Part shown: one piece after another, positions 53,788-63,600 of the stretch
Position numbering within the stretch: the stretch's first letter is position 1
Layout: each line of letters opens with the position of its first letter
DNA from: Rohdeia sp041398665
Lineage (GTDB): Bacteria > Planctomycetota > UBA1135 > GCA-002686595
Direction: 5' to 3'
Assembly (NCBI GenBank): GCA_041398665.1
Contig: JAWKUH010000028.1
Coordinates: forward strand, 8,171 to 72,170
DNA length: 64,000 bases
Program-made: the position numbers and the translations under genes
Notes under the pieces: generated by a model
The model's database searches: none
Seen by the model: the letters and a program-made list of their open reading frames with translations, nothing else
What the model was told of the DNA's origin: nothing

Positions 53788-54558
53788 TCAGTACGGCGCC
53801 CGCCTTCGGAACCCGTACCAACCGACGAGGGCCACCGCGGCACTGATCGCGAGCGGACGCAGCCACTGCGTCGCCGACAACGGACGCGACTGCATGTCGA
53901 AGAACGTCCGGACGTCCGCCCACTGGTAGATCGACCAGGCGTTCGCGTCGGGGATCAGGTAGAGCGCGTACATGCCGATCGTCCCGAAGATCAGTCCGAG
54001 GACGATCGTCAGGACGCGCGGCGCGAACACCGACCAGGTGAAGGCGACGGAGTAGAAGATCGACAGGAAGGCCGTCTCGTACGCCGCCGCCTCCAGCATC
54101 AGCGACGTCGGCACCGAGATCGTGACGCCGAGGACGTCGCAGAGCGGGCGGAAGAGCGCGCTGACGAGGAACATCGGCACTGCGAGGGCGAGCGCGCCCG
54201 CGATCCAACGCTCGAGGTAGAGCCGCGTGCGCGAGACCGGCCGCGAGAGCACGAGTTCGAGCGTGCCGCGCTGCGTGTCGCTCGCGACGGCGCCCGCCGC
54301 GAACATCACGGCCGCTCCGGTCCCGAGCGTGTTCGAGAACTTGAAGAACTGCTGGCCGCAGACGTAGCCCCAGTCCGACTTCGCGGCCAGCGCGGCGTCG
54401 CGCGCGAGGATCTTGCTGACGCCCTCGGCCATCGCGAGGAGCGCGCCCTTCTGTTCGAGGAACGTCGGGTAGAACGCGATCGCGATCGCGAGGTGCCCGA
54501 ACAGCAGGACGAACAGGCCGATCGACCGCAGGACCGAGGTGCGCAGGAGCTGCGGCAT
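53788..54558 (-). CDS. ABC transporter permease (ABC-2 type)
   Basis: This is a 256-residue integral membrane protein with about six TM helices, including LFVLLFGHLAIAIAFYPTF, FKFSNTLGTGAAVMFAAGAVAS, ALALAVPMFLVSALF and ALAISAAVALVGWYGF. The cytoplasmic RGTLELVLSRPVSRTRLYLERW segment is typical of ABC-2 permeases next to an exporter ATPase. It starts overlapping by one base with the ATPase stop (TGATG). Its substrate is unknown. Stop at 53788 lies within 3 bp of repeat copy E. Confidence 0.85.
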   Translation of the reverse strand: MPQLLRTSVLRSIGLFVLLFGHLAIAIAFYPTFLEQKGALLAMAEGVSKILARDAALAAKSDWGYVCGQQFFKFSNTLGTGAAVMFAAGAVASDTQRGTLELVLSRPVSRTRLYLERWIAGALALAVPMFLVSALFRPLCDVLGVTISVPTSLMLEAAAYETAFLSIFYSVAFTWSVFAPRVLTIVLGLIFGTIGMYALYLIPDANAWSIYQWADVRTFFDMQSRPLSATQWLRPLAISAAVALVGWYGFRRRAPY

Positions 54559-55475
54559 CAGAGGCCCTCCACGCCGTAGAGGTCGCGGTAGAGCTCCTCG
54601 AGCGAATGCGTCCCGAACGTGATGGTCCGCGGCGGGGGCGCGTCGTGGGGAAGGCGGCGCAGGGCGGAGATCGGGTCGTCGTCGGCGAGTTCGCAGGTGA
54701 CGCGTCCCGCGCTCGTCCGCGCTCCAACTCCGAGCGCGGCGACGACGGGACCGAGCGCGGCCGCGGGGGCGTCGTCGCCGAACTCGAGGGTCAGGAGTCG
54801 CCGCGCGCGGCGCTCGAGCGCCTCGGTCACCTCGTCCGCGACGACGCGCCCCTTCGCCATGAAGACGACGCGCTCGCAGCACTTCGCGACCTCGCCGAAG
54901 TGGTGCGACGACAGGAGCACGCAGCGCCCCGCACGAGCGACCTCCCGGAGGATCGCGACGACCTCGCCGCGCTTGCTCGGGTCGAGCCCCGCCGTGGGTT
55001 CGTCGAGGAGGAGGACCGGCACGTCCGGGGCGAGCGCCGCGCAGAACAGCGCCTGGCGCTTCATGCCGTGGCTGAACGTGCGGAGTCGTCCGCGCAGGGG
55101 CAGTCCGAGGCGTTCCGCCAGGGCGTGCGCGCGCTCCCGCGCACCTCGGTCGCGACCGCGCAGCAGGAAGCGGAACTGCTGTTCCAGGGTGAGCTCGCCG
55201 AACGCGGCGATCTCGCCCGGCGCGTAGCTCGTGCGCTCGCGTACGGCGCGACCCTCGCCCGCGAGGCGGACGCCGTCGACCTCGACGGTGCCCGTCGTGG
55301 GGGTGACGAGACCGATCAGGAGGCGCATCAGGGTGCTCTTCCCGCTGCCGTTCGGGCCGACGAGTCCGCACACCGCGCCGCGCTCGACCTCGAGGTCGAG
55401 CGGCGCGAGCGCCAGCGTCCGCCCGAAGCGACGCGAGAGTCCTGCGACGCGGATCGCCGGGTCCACCGGCGGCAT
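54558..55475 (-). CDS. ABC transporter ATP-binding protein
   Basis: This is a 305-residue ATPase of an exporter. It has Walker A GPNGSGKST, Q-loop, signature FSHGMKRQ, Walker B VPVLLLDEPTAGLD, and H-loop LLSSHHFGEV. The signature is FSHGM rather than the usual LSGGQ, as in several ABC-2 exporters. A C-terminal accessory domain follows (LEFGDDAPAAALGPVVAAL). The ATG at 55475 is used; a TTG nine codons upstream is possible. It is coupled to the permease. The divergent kinase gene starts 39 bp away. Confidence 0.88.
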   Translation of the reverse strand: MPPVDPAIRVAGLSRRFGRTLALAPLDLEVERGAVCGLVGPNGSGKSTLMRLLIGLVTPTTGTVEVDGVRLAGEGRAVRERTSYAPGEIAAFGELTLEQQFRFLLRGRDRGARERAHALAERLGLPLRGRLRTFSHGMKRQALFCAALAPDVPVLLLDEPTAGLDPSKRGEVVAILREVARAGRCVLLSSHHFGEVAKCCERVVFMAKGRVVADEVTEALERRARRLLTLEFGDDAPAAALGPVVAALGVGARTSAGRVTCELADDDPISALRRLPHDAPPPRTITFGTHSLEELYRDLYGVEGL

Positions 55476-55513
55476 CTTGCCCGCGCGCGCGCTCGGGTTC
55501 AAAGTCGGCGGCC

Positions 55514-56269
55514 GTGGAACGGGACGAAGTGCTCAAGAGCGACGCATTCGGTCGCGTCGAGCGGACCGCGGACGGAGCGGGGCGGACGGCGACGCGCCGG
55601 ACGGCGCGCGGTCGCGGGCCGCTGTTCGACCTCGTCGCGCGGCTCCTGCTCGCGCGCGAGCGGCGCGCGCTCGAACGGCTCGCCGGCGTCGACGGCGTGC
55701 CGCGACTGCTCGCGGGGGACTCCTCGGACGACCCGCGCCGCGTGCTCCTGCGCACCTTCGTCCCCGGCGAGCCGCTGTGGGCGGCGACCGCGCTGCCGAG
55801 CGACTTCTTCGAGCGGCTCGAGGACCTCGTCCGCGAGGTGCACGCGCGCGGCGTGTGCCACAACGACCTCCACAAGGAGCAGAACGTCCTGGTGCGACCG
55901 GACGGACGCCCCGCGCTGATCGACTTCCAGCTCGCGTCCGTGCACGAGCGCGAGTCGCGGCGCTTCCGCGTGCGCGCCGCCGAGGACCTGCGACACGTCG
56001 ACAAGCACCGCCGCCGCTACCTGCGGCGCGACGGACCGAAAACTGCCGAGGAGCGCGCGACGCGTCCGCCCCGGTCGTTCCTCGCCGCGGTCTGGCGGCG
56101 CTTCGGCAAGCCGCTCTACCGCGGCGTCGTCGGGCTCTTCCCGTCGCTGTCGGAACCGGAGCCGAGGCGTCCGACGTCGGGGCCCTGGCCGGAGTGGACG
56201 GCGGCTCTCGGCGAAGGATCGCAGAGCGAGCCGATGCGTCCCGAGAGGAAGTTCGACAGCAGCGCGTGA
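55514..56269 (+). CDS. RIO/Kdo-kinase-like protein kinase fold
   Basis: This is a 251-residue protein with the catalytic core of the atypical kinases: the loop GVCHNDLHKEQNVLVRPDG and the metal-binding DFQLA occupy residues 115-140. They resemble RIO kinases and the LPS-core kinase WaaP/KdkA. Upstream the glycine loop is replaced by a less typical VERTADGAGRTATRR. It may phosphorylate a lipid A or core sugar, but no evidence fixes the substrate. The GTG start is used. Its 3' end overlaps the convergent trpG gene by 154 bp. Confidence 0.72.
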   Translation: MERDEVLKSDAFGRVERTADGAGRTATRRTARGRGPLFDLVARLLLARERRALERLAGVDGVPRLLAGDSSDDPRRVLLRTFVPGEPLWAATALPSDFFERLEDLVREVHARGVCHNDLHKEQNVLVRPDGRPALIDFQLASVHERESRRFRVRAAEDLRHVDKHRRRYLRRDGPKTAEERATRPPRSFLAAVWRRFGKPLYRGVVGLFPSLSEPEPRRPTSGPWPEWTAALGEGSQSEPMRPERKFDSSA

Positions 56270-56790
56270 CCGTGCTCGGAGAGCACCGACTCCGGGTGGA
56301 ACTGCACGGACTCGATCGGGAGTTCGCGATGTCGCAGGGCCATGACCGTGCCGTCGGCGGCGCGCGCCGAGACCTCGAGCACGTCGGCGACGGGTTCCAG
56401 CGCGACGAGCGAGTGGTAGCGCGCGCACGCGAGCGGCGTCGGCAGGCCGGCGAAGAGTCCGCGCGCATCGTGGTGCACGGGTTCGGCGAAGCCGTGCACC
56501 GGCTCGCGTCCGCGTCCGACGGCGCCGCCGAAGCGTCGGGCGAGGACCTGGTGCCCGAGACACACGCCGAGCGTCGGGACCGCACCGGCCGAGCGTGCGA
56601 GGAAGTTCGACGTGTCGGTGCAGTCGTCCGGGCCTCCGGGCCCCGGTCCGAGCAGCAGCCGGTCGTGCGGCGGCGGCTCGCCCCGCAGCGCCGCGGCTCC
56701 GACCACGCGGACCTCGGCACCGCACTCCTCGAGGAACTGCACGAGGTTCCAGGTGAACGAGTCGCGGTGGTCGACGAGCAGCACGCGCAT
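56116..56790 (-). CDS. Anthranilate/aminodeoxychorismate synthase glutamine amidotransferase subunit
   Basis: This is a class I amidotransferase of the TrpG/PabA type. It supplies ammonia from glutamine to chorismate in tryptophan or folate synthesis. It opens with VLLVDHRDSFTWNLVQFLEE, and the catalytic Cys-77 is in GVCLGHQVLARRFGG. The His and Glu are in QFHPESVLSEHG. The family domain ends near residue 192, and the last ~30 residues overlap the antisense kinase gene. Without trpE or pabB nearby I cannot choose between TrpG and PabA. Confidence 0.9.
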   Translation of the reverse strand: MRVLLVDHRDSFTWNLVQFLEECGAEVRVVGAAALRGEPPPHDRLLLGPGPGGPDDCTDTSNFLARSAGAVPTLGVCLGHQVLARRFGGAVGRGREPVHGFAEPVHHDARGLFAGLPTPLACARYHSLVALEPVADVLEVSARAADGTVMALRHRELPIESVQFHPESVLSEHGHALLSNFLSGRIGSLCDPSPRAAVHSGQGPDVGRLGSGSDSDGKSPTTPR

Positions 56791-56894
56791 CGCGACGGAA
56801 TGAGACCACGGCGCTCGTCCGCACCGCCAGCGGTCCCCGCGGGAACTCCGCGCCGCGGGGCGCCGCCGCGTTTGGAACGGCGCGCGGGCGAGGC

Positions 56895-56900
56895 TAGCCT
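56895..56900 (+). promoter_or_regulatory. Candidate -10 hexamer TAGCCT, near-leaderless
   Basis: TAGCCT ends 8 nt before the ATG of trkA in the gap divergent from trpG. It fits the TANNNT pattern at leaderless spacing. Confidence 0.35.
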
Positions 56901-56908
56901 CCTCTCCC

Positions 56909-58291
56909 ATGGACATCGTCATCGTCGGGGCGGGAGAGGTCGGGCTGTACCTGGCCGACATCCTGACGCGCGAGTCGCACCGCGTGAGCGTGGTCGACTC
57001 CGACCCGATGAAGGTGCGGCGCCTCCAGGAGACGCTCGACGTCCAGGCGCTCGAGGGCGACGGGACGCGGCCCGAGGTCCTGGCTTCGGCCGGAGCGGCG
57101 CACGCCGACCTGTTCGTCGCGGTGACCAACGACGACCGCATCAACATGATCGCGGCGCTGATGGGCAGGCACCTCGGCGCGAAGCGCGTGATCGTCCGCC
57201 TGCGCGACACGTCGCGCCTCGAGGGCTACCACTTCTTCCACAAGCGCGCGATCGGCTACGACGTGCTGCTCTCGACCGACGACCTCGCGACCGAGGAGAT
57301 CCTCGGGACCGTGCGCGAGCACCACGCGCTCGAGGTCGAGTCGTTCGCGAGCGGCCGCGTGCAGTTGCGGCGCCTGCGCATCCGCAAGGCGGGCGAGCTC
57401 ACGTCCGACGTGCTCGCGAAGCTCGAGCTCCCCGGCGGCCTGCTCGTCGCCGCGATCTCCCGACGCGACCAGTTCTTCGTGGCGTCGGGCTCCGACAGGC
57501 TCGAGGTCGACGACCAGGTCTACGTCATCGGCAAGGCCGGCGACCTCGACCAGTTCGAGGCGCTGTCGGGCGCGCCGCGGCTCGGTCGACGGAGCGTCAT
57601 GATCATGGGCGGCGGTCGCATCGGCGTGCGCCTCGCGGAGGCGCTCGGTGCCATGCCCGGCGTCTCCGTGCGCATCCTCGAGCGCGACCCCGAACGCGCG
57701 AAACTGATCGCGGGACGCTTCGGGAGCAGCGTCATGGTCCTCGTCGGCGACGCGACCGACATCGAACTCCTCAACGAGGAGCGCATCAGCGAGGTCAACA
57801 CCTTCATCGCGACGAGCGCCGACGACGAGGACAACATCATCGCCTGCCACCTCGCGTCGACGCTCGGCGTCGGGAGGACGGTCGCGATCCTCGACAAGGC
57901 GGCCTACCGCAAGGTCTTCGACAGCCTCCACATCGACAAGGCCATCAGCCCGAGGCTCCTGTGCGCCAAGCGCATCCTGCGCTTCGTGCGCGCCGCTTCG
58001 ATCGCCTCGATCGCGGTGATCGCCGAGGGGCGGGCCGAGGTGCTCGAGATCGAGGCGCGCTCCTTCGGCGGCAAGAACGAGCGCAAGGTCAAGAACCTCG
58101 GCATGCCGAGCGGGATCATCATCGGCGCCGTCGTCCACGGCGAGGAGGTCGTCGTCCCGCGCGGCGACACGATCGTGCGTTCCGGCGACCGGTTGATCCT
58201 GTTCACGCTGCCGGAGCGGCTCGAGGCCCTCAACCAGTTCCTCGGCGAGTCCGGCTCGTTCGGCACCGTCGCGACGGCCGAGGTCGAGTGA
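56909..58291 (+). CDS. trkA: Trk potassium transporter regulatory subunit TrkA
   Basis: This is a 460-residue cytoplasmic regulator with duplicated RCK units. The first Rossmann domain (MDIVIVGAGEVGLYLADILTRE) is followed by a TrkA-C segment ending ISRRDQFFVASGSDRLEVDDQVYVIG. The second Rossmann domain (VMIMGGGRIGVRLAEALG) has its own TrkA-C ending. It binds NAD(H) or ATP and gates TrkH. The trkH start lies 34 bp downstream, so the two form an operon for potassium uptake. Confidence 0.95.
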   Translation: MDIVIVGAGEVGLYLADILTRESHRVSVVDSDPMKVRRLQETLDVQALEGDGTRPEVLASAGAAHADLFVAVTNDDRINMIAALMGRHLGAKRVIVRLRDTSRLEGYHFFHKRAIGYDVLLSTDDLATEEILGTVREHHALEVESFASGRVQLRRLRIRKAGELTSDVLAKLELPGGLLVAAISRRDQFFVASGSDRLEVDDQVYVIGKAGDLDQFEALSGAPRLGRRSVMIMGGGRIGVRLAEALGAMPGVSVRILERDPERAKLIAGRFGSSVMVLVGDATDIELLNEERISEVNTFIATSADDEDNIIACHLASTLGVGRTVAILDKAAYRKVFDSLHIDKAISPRLLCAKRILRFVRAASIASIAVIAEGRAEVLEIEARSFGGKNERKVKNLGMPSGIIIGAVVHGEEVVVPRGDTIVRSGDRLILFTLPERLEALNQFLGESGSFGTVATAEVE

Positions 58292-58325
58292 TCCACGCGA
58301 CCGTGAAGACGGAGCTCGCTCGACC

Positions 58326-59855
58326 TTGAACCTGCGGGCCGTCCTGTGGCTCCTGAGCCGCGTCGTCCTGCTGCTCGCGGGATTCCTGCTCGTCCCGGCG
58401 GGCGTGTCCGCGCTGTTCGGCGAGCGCAGCGAGGCGCTGTGGTTCGTCGGTTCGTCGATGCTGTGCACGGTCGTCGCCGTCCTGCTCGGCTGGCGCAACG
58501 CGGACGCGATCCGCACGACGGAGGGGCGCCCCGACTTCTTCAGGCGCGAGGGGCTCGCGGCGGTGGGGCTGTCGTGGTTGCTCGCCGGCGTGCTCGGCGC
58601 GCTGCCCTACCTGCTCACCGGCGCGATCCCTTCGCCCGCCGACGCCTTCTTCGAGTCGGTCTCGGGTTTCACGACGACGGGAGCGACGATCCTCACGGGC
58701 GACGGCATCGCCGCGCTGCCGAAGGGGGTCGCCTTCTGGCGCTCGTTCACGCACTGGCTCGGCGGCATCGGCATCGTGCTCGTGTTCGTCGTGCTCTTCC
58801 CGACCGGCGGGCGCAGTCTGTTCCGGTCCGAGGTGCCCGGGATCGCGCGCGAAGCGGTGCAGCAGCGCGTGCGCGACAGCGCGATCGGGCTCGCGCGGAT
58901 CTACCTCGGCCTCACGATGGTCGAGGTGGTCGCGTTGATGGCGGCCGGGCTCGATCTCTACGAGGCGTCGATCCACGCCTTCGGCACGATCGCGACGGGC
59001 GGCTTCTCGAACCACCCGGAGAGCGTCGCGTACTTCGCGTCGTGGACCGTCGAGTCGATCCTCGTCGTGTTCATGTTCCTCGCGGGCATCAACTTCGCGG
59101 TCTACGACAACTTCCTCCGGCTCGGCTTCCGGCGGGGGATGGCGATGGTGCTCGGTTCGACCGAGCTGCGCGCGTACGTCGGCATGATCGTGGGCGCGAC
59201 CCTGCTGATGGCGTTCGTGCTGTGGTTCTGGGGCGGGAGCAACGGGCTGTCACCGGCGACCGACCCGAGTCTCGAGGGCCTGCCCGACTACTCGAGCCTG
59301 CAGCTGTGCGTGCGCGACAGCCTGTTCGCGTCGGTGTCGATCCAGACGAGCACGGGCTACGGGACGGCGGACTTCCACCGCTGGCCCGAACTGTGCCGCT
59401 TCACCCTGATGTTCCTCGCGCTCGTCGGCGCGTGCGCCGGATCGACGGGCGGCGGGCTCAAGGTGGTGCGCTTCATGATCGTCGCGCGCGCGGCGCTGCG
59501 CGGCGTGCTCTCCTTCTCGCGTCCGCGCGCCATCCACCCCGTGCGCATGGACGGCGAGACGCTCGACGAGGGCACGGTCGCGTCGGTGACGGGCTTCTTC
59601 GCGCTGTGGTGCCTCGCGCTCCTCGTCGGGACGGCCGCGCTCGCCGCGTTCGGCATGGACCTCATCTCGGCCCTCACCGGCGTCCTCGCGTGTCTCAACA
59701 ACATCGGACCGGGGCTCGAGACCGTCGGACCGTCGTCGAACTTCGCCCACGTGCACGTGATCGGCAAGGGGCTGCTCGCGGTGCTGATGATCCTCGGACG
59801 CCTCGAGTTCTACGCGCTCGTCGTCCTCCTGGTCCCGCGCTTCTGGCGCTCGTGA
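58326..59855 (+). CDS. trkH: Trk potassium uptake channel TrkH
   Basis: This is a 509-residue membrane protein with about ten TM helices and four pore loops. Motifs are SVSGFTTTGATILT (selectivity-filter type), LTHWLGGIG-like FTHWLGGIGIVLVF, HAFGTIATGGFSNH, ASVSIQTSTGYGTADF and ACAGSTGGGLKVVRF. The start is TTG at 58326, preceded by GGAG about 11 nt upstream. It forms the potassium-conducting pore gated by TrkA. Confidence 0.94.
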   Translation: MNLRAVLWLLSRVVLLLAGFLLVPAGVSALFGERSEALWFVGSSMLCTVVAVLLGWRNADAIRTTEGRPDFFRREGLAAVGLSWLLAGVLGALPYLLTGAIPSPADAFFESVSGFTTTGATILTGDGIAALPKGVAFWRSFTHWLGGIGIVLVFVVLFPTGGRSLFRSEVPGIAREAVQQRVRDSAIGLARIYLGLTMVEVVALMAAGLDLYEASIHAFGTIATGGFSNHPESVAYFASWTVESILVVFMFLAGINFAVYDNFLRLGFRRGMAMVLGSTELRAYVGMIVGATLLMAFVLWFWGGSNGLSPATDPSLEGLPDYSSLQLCVRDSLFASVSIQTSTGYGTADFHRWPELCRFTLMFLALVGACAGSTGGGLKVVRFMIVARAALRGVLSFSRPRAIHPVRMDGETLDEGTVASVTGFFALWCLALLVGTAALAAFGMDLISALTGVLACLNNIGPGLETVGPSSNFAHVHVIGKGLLAVLMILGRLEFYALVVLLVPRFWRS

Positions 59856-59866
59856 CGCAGCGCGCG

Positions 59867-60505
59867 CTACGGCCTCGCCGGCGTGTTCGGCTTGCGATGG
59901 CGGTTGCGGTCGTAGGTGACGACGCGCCACAGATCCATGCCGGAGATCGCGCACACGACGTCGCGCGTCCCCGACGGGGTCTCGACCAGGGCGCGGCCGA
60001 CGAGCATGCCGACGAGACGCAGGTCGCCGTCGCGGTCGCGCGCGAACACGCCTGCGCCGGAACACTCCGAGGGCAGCGGCTCGACCGGCGGCTCGAGCAC
60101 GAGCCCGCTCGCCGGGACGCCGTCGGCGACGGTCGTCGTGCGCTCCCACACGCCGTCGAACCCGCGACCGCGGATGGTGAGCTCCGTGCCGGGCGCCTTC
60201 GGGTCGAAGTCGATCTCGACGGTCGGGATGCGGACCGCCACGTCGAGCGTGTAGAGGTCGCCGCCCATGTCCTCGATCAGACCGGGTTCGATCGACGGGC
60301 CGTCGCCGAACCAGGTGACCAGTTCGGCGTCGCCCGAGGTCGCGGTGCGTCCGAGGAACACCACGCCGTGGTCGGTCGAGACGCCGAGTTCGACGCCGTT
60401 GACGGTCCGTACGAGGACGGTCGGGTCCGGGTCGGCCGAGCGACAGCCCTGGAGGAGCGTCGCGACGAGCGCGGCGACGAGACCCGTCGAGGTGCGGCGG
60501 CGCAT
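59867..60505 (-). CDS. Uncharacterised lipoprotein
   Basis: This is a 212-residue lipoprotein with signal peptide STGLVAALVATLLQGC. The mature chain is beta-rich (VLVRTVNGVELGVSTDHGVVFLGRTATSGDAEL, TVEIDFDPKAPGTELTIRGRG). It has the short segment GAGVFARDRDGDLRLVGMLVGRAL near the end, which recalls the C-terminal part of trypsin-like folds, although no triad is present. The function is unknown. CACAAT ends 5 nt before the start on this strand. Convergent with trkH. Confidence 0.65.
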   Translation of the reverse strand: MRRRTSTGLVAALVATLLQGCRSADPDPTVLVRTVNGVELGVSTDHGVVFLGRTATSGDAELVTWFGDGPSIEPGLIEDMGGDLYTLDVAVRIPTVEIDFDPKAPGTELTIRGRGFDGVWERTTTVADGVPASGLVLEPPVEPLPSECSGAGVFARDRDGDLRLVGMLVGRALVETPSGTRDVVCAISGMDLWRVVTYDRNRHRKPNTPARP

Positions 60506-60682
60506 CGCGGCATTGTGACGGCGTCCCTCGCGGGGCTCCAGGACGGGCGCGCACCCTCGCGCACGTCGCCCCTCGCGGCCCGCGGACGGGACCGTTCGCA
60601 CGCCCCGAGAGGGTGCGCCGCCCCGCTGCCAACGGGAGACGCTCCGCCGGCGTAGCCCGATCGTCCCCGAACCCCACTGCCC

Positions 60683-63600
60683 ATGCATCGATCCACCTCC
60701 GGGAGCGCGTCCGCGCTGATCCTCGTCGCCGTGCTCCTGGCCGCCGTCGCGGCGGTCCTGCTCTTCTTCACGCTCGGCGGATCGGAGGACCCCGCGATCG
60801 CGATCGACCAGGGGCGGACCGAGAAGGCGGTCGGAGCCGGACCTTCGGACGTCGAACTCACCGACGCCGCGTCGCGCCGATCGGGTCGCGAGGGCGTCGC
60901 GACGGTGGAGACGCCGGATCTCGTCGGAGCGGCCGACCTCGCGTCGCGCGTCGGCGCGGCGGTCCGCGGCCCGAGCGCGCTGCTCGTCGGCCGCGTCGTC
61001 GACGGCGGCGGGCGCCCGGTCGTCGGTGCCGAGGTCCGCGTCGCTCCCGCGAGCGACGGGTTCTCGTTCTCGGTCGGCGACGTCGAACACCTGCCGTCGA
61101 CGACGACGGACGAGCTGGGCGCGTTCTCGTTCGAGAAGGCGCCGACGGGGAACAACAGCGTCGTCGTGACGGCCGACGGTTTCGCGCGCCACGAGCGCCG
61201 CGGCGTCGAGCTCTCCGAGGGCGGTCGGTACGACCTCGGCGACCTCGTCGTCGAGCGCTGCGTCTTCCTGTCCGGTCGCGTCGTCGACGAGGCGGGGCGC
61301 GGTGTCGAGGGGGCGAAGCTCCACCGCGTCGCCGCGGACGACGGCGTGGAAGGACTGATGGTGTTCGGTCTCGGAGGCGGCGCGCCGCTCGCCGAACAGC
61401 TCGCCGTCTCGGGCCCCGACGGTGCGTTCTCCGTCGACACGCTCGCCGCCGGACCGTGGCGCATCGCGGTCGTCCACGACGAGCATCCGCGCCGGACGTT
61501 CGAGGGCACGAGCGACGAACCGGGCGAGGTCCGCACCGACCTCCTGTTCGAACTCCCGCGCGGCGCCGGCATCGCGGGACGCGTCGAGGGCGTCGACGTC
61601 CGTCCCGGCCCGTTCAAGGTGCGCGCGCGCGAGGCCGGCGCCTCGAACCCGTTCGTGCCCTTCCGCAGCGGCGAGCTCTGCGACGTCGCGAGCGACGGTT
61701 CGTTCGCGTTCCGCGGTCTCGAGGCCGACGCCGACTACGAGTTGACCGTCGTGCGCGGCGCGACGCCGTCGGGCGACGACCCGTTCACGGGTCCGCTCGG
61801 CGAGTCCGTCGTGTCCGAGGCGCGCACCTTCGAGGCCGGGACGCAGCAGGCGCTGCTCGAGGTGCTGCCGCCCGGCAAGCTCACCGTGCGGGTCGTCGAC
61901 GCACGCACCGACGAACCCGTCGAGAACTACCGCGTCGCCTTCGGCGACGCCTGGTACCCGCGCGACCTGCGCGGACCCGACGGATCGCCCGCGATGCACC
62001 ACGAGGACGGCGTCGCGACGTTCGAGGACGTCGCGCCGCGACGCGAGACGCCGTTCGAACAGGACCCGATCGTGCGCGTGACCGCCGACGGCTACGCGCG
62101 CCAGGACGTGAAGGTCACGACGCCCGGACCCGGCCAGACCGTCGACGTCGGCGTCGTGCGGCTCGAGCGCGCGCCGCTGGCGATCGTCACCGTCCGCGAC
62201 GGCGCGGGTGCGCCGGTCGCGAACGCGCGCGTCACGCTGACGCGCGCCTCGCGCGAACGCTCCGGGACGACGTTCGACGTCGAGGTCGCGAACGGCGACG
62301 TCTCGTTCGGAGGGGACGACGCCCAACGCGGACGCACCGACGAGAACGGCGTGGTCAGGCTCACGCTCCCCACGGTGAACGGGGAGGCGGAACTGCGCGT
62401 GCAGCACGGCGACTTCGCGGACTACGTCGCGATGGTCACGGCGCCGACGAACGACCGCGACCTCGAGCACACCGTCGTGCTCGGACCGGGAGGGCGAGTG
62501 CTCGTCCGCGTCACCGACGCCGCCGGTGCGCCCGTCCCCTGGGCGCGGGTCGAGCACCAGGCGCCGGGCGACCGCTCCTTCCCCGGCACGGCGACGCCGA
62601 AGACCGATTCGTCGGGCGAGGCGCGCTTCTCGCGCCTCGCGCCCGGGACGCACCGCTTCCGCCCGTCGACCGAGCAACGCGGCAACGGGCTGTTCCTGAT
62701 GTCGTTCGACGACGGCTCGGGCGCCGGCGACGGAGGAGGGACCTGGACCGACGTCGTCGTCGAGCACGGCAGCGACGAGACGGTGGTGCTCGTCCACGAC
62801 GCGGGAACGTCGGTGGTGGGGACGGTGCGACAGGACGGACTCCCGCTCGTCGGTGCGCGCGTCTCGCTCAAGAAGAAGCGCTCCGGGGCGGACGGCGACG
62901 AGAGGTCGCGTGCGGTCGCGGTCGTGATGGACTCGGACGCCGGCGGCTTCGTGGACTTCGGCGGCGGTCCCTCGGCCAAGACGAACGGAGAGGGGCACTA
63001 TCGACTCGAGGGCGTGCAGCCCGGCGACTACGAGTTGCGCGTGACGCACCCCGACCGTGCCTCGCCCGACAGCCGCGACGTCACGATCGTCGGAGGCGTC
63101 GAGAACCGCGTCGACGTCGATCTCGCGCTCAACGGGATCTCAGGGACCGTGCGCGACGAGGAGGGGCGTCCGGTCGCCGGACTGTCCGTCCGCGTGGAGC
63201 GCGCGACCGGCGACACCGGGGACACCGTGATGCGCGCCTTCTTCGTCACCGACAGCGGCGGCGGGGGAGCGGCGTCGATCGGGGGCGGCGGTCCGAAGGG
63301 CACGGTGACCGACGCGCAGGGGAACTACGAGCTCCAGGGCGTCCCGGCGGACACGCCGGTGCGTGTCGTCGTCTCCGAGTCCGACCACGAGCCCTTCACG
63401 CGCGAGGTGAAGAGCGACGAACTCGAGCTCACCCCGACCGAGTTCCGGCGGGGCGTCGACCTCGTCGCGAAGCGCGGCGGTGCGGTGCAGGTCGTCGTGC
63501 AGGAGTCGCAGCGCGCGCAGTTCGTCTTCGCCTCGGTCCGCGCCGTCCGCCTCGACGACGCCGGGGTCGAGGTGCCCGGCAGCGACGCCTTCGGCTTCGT

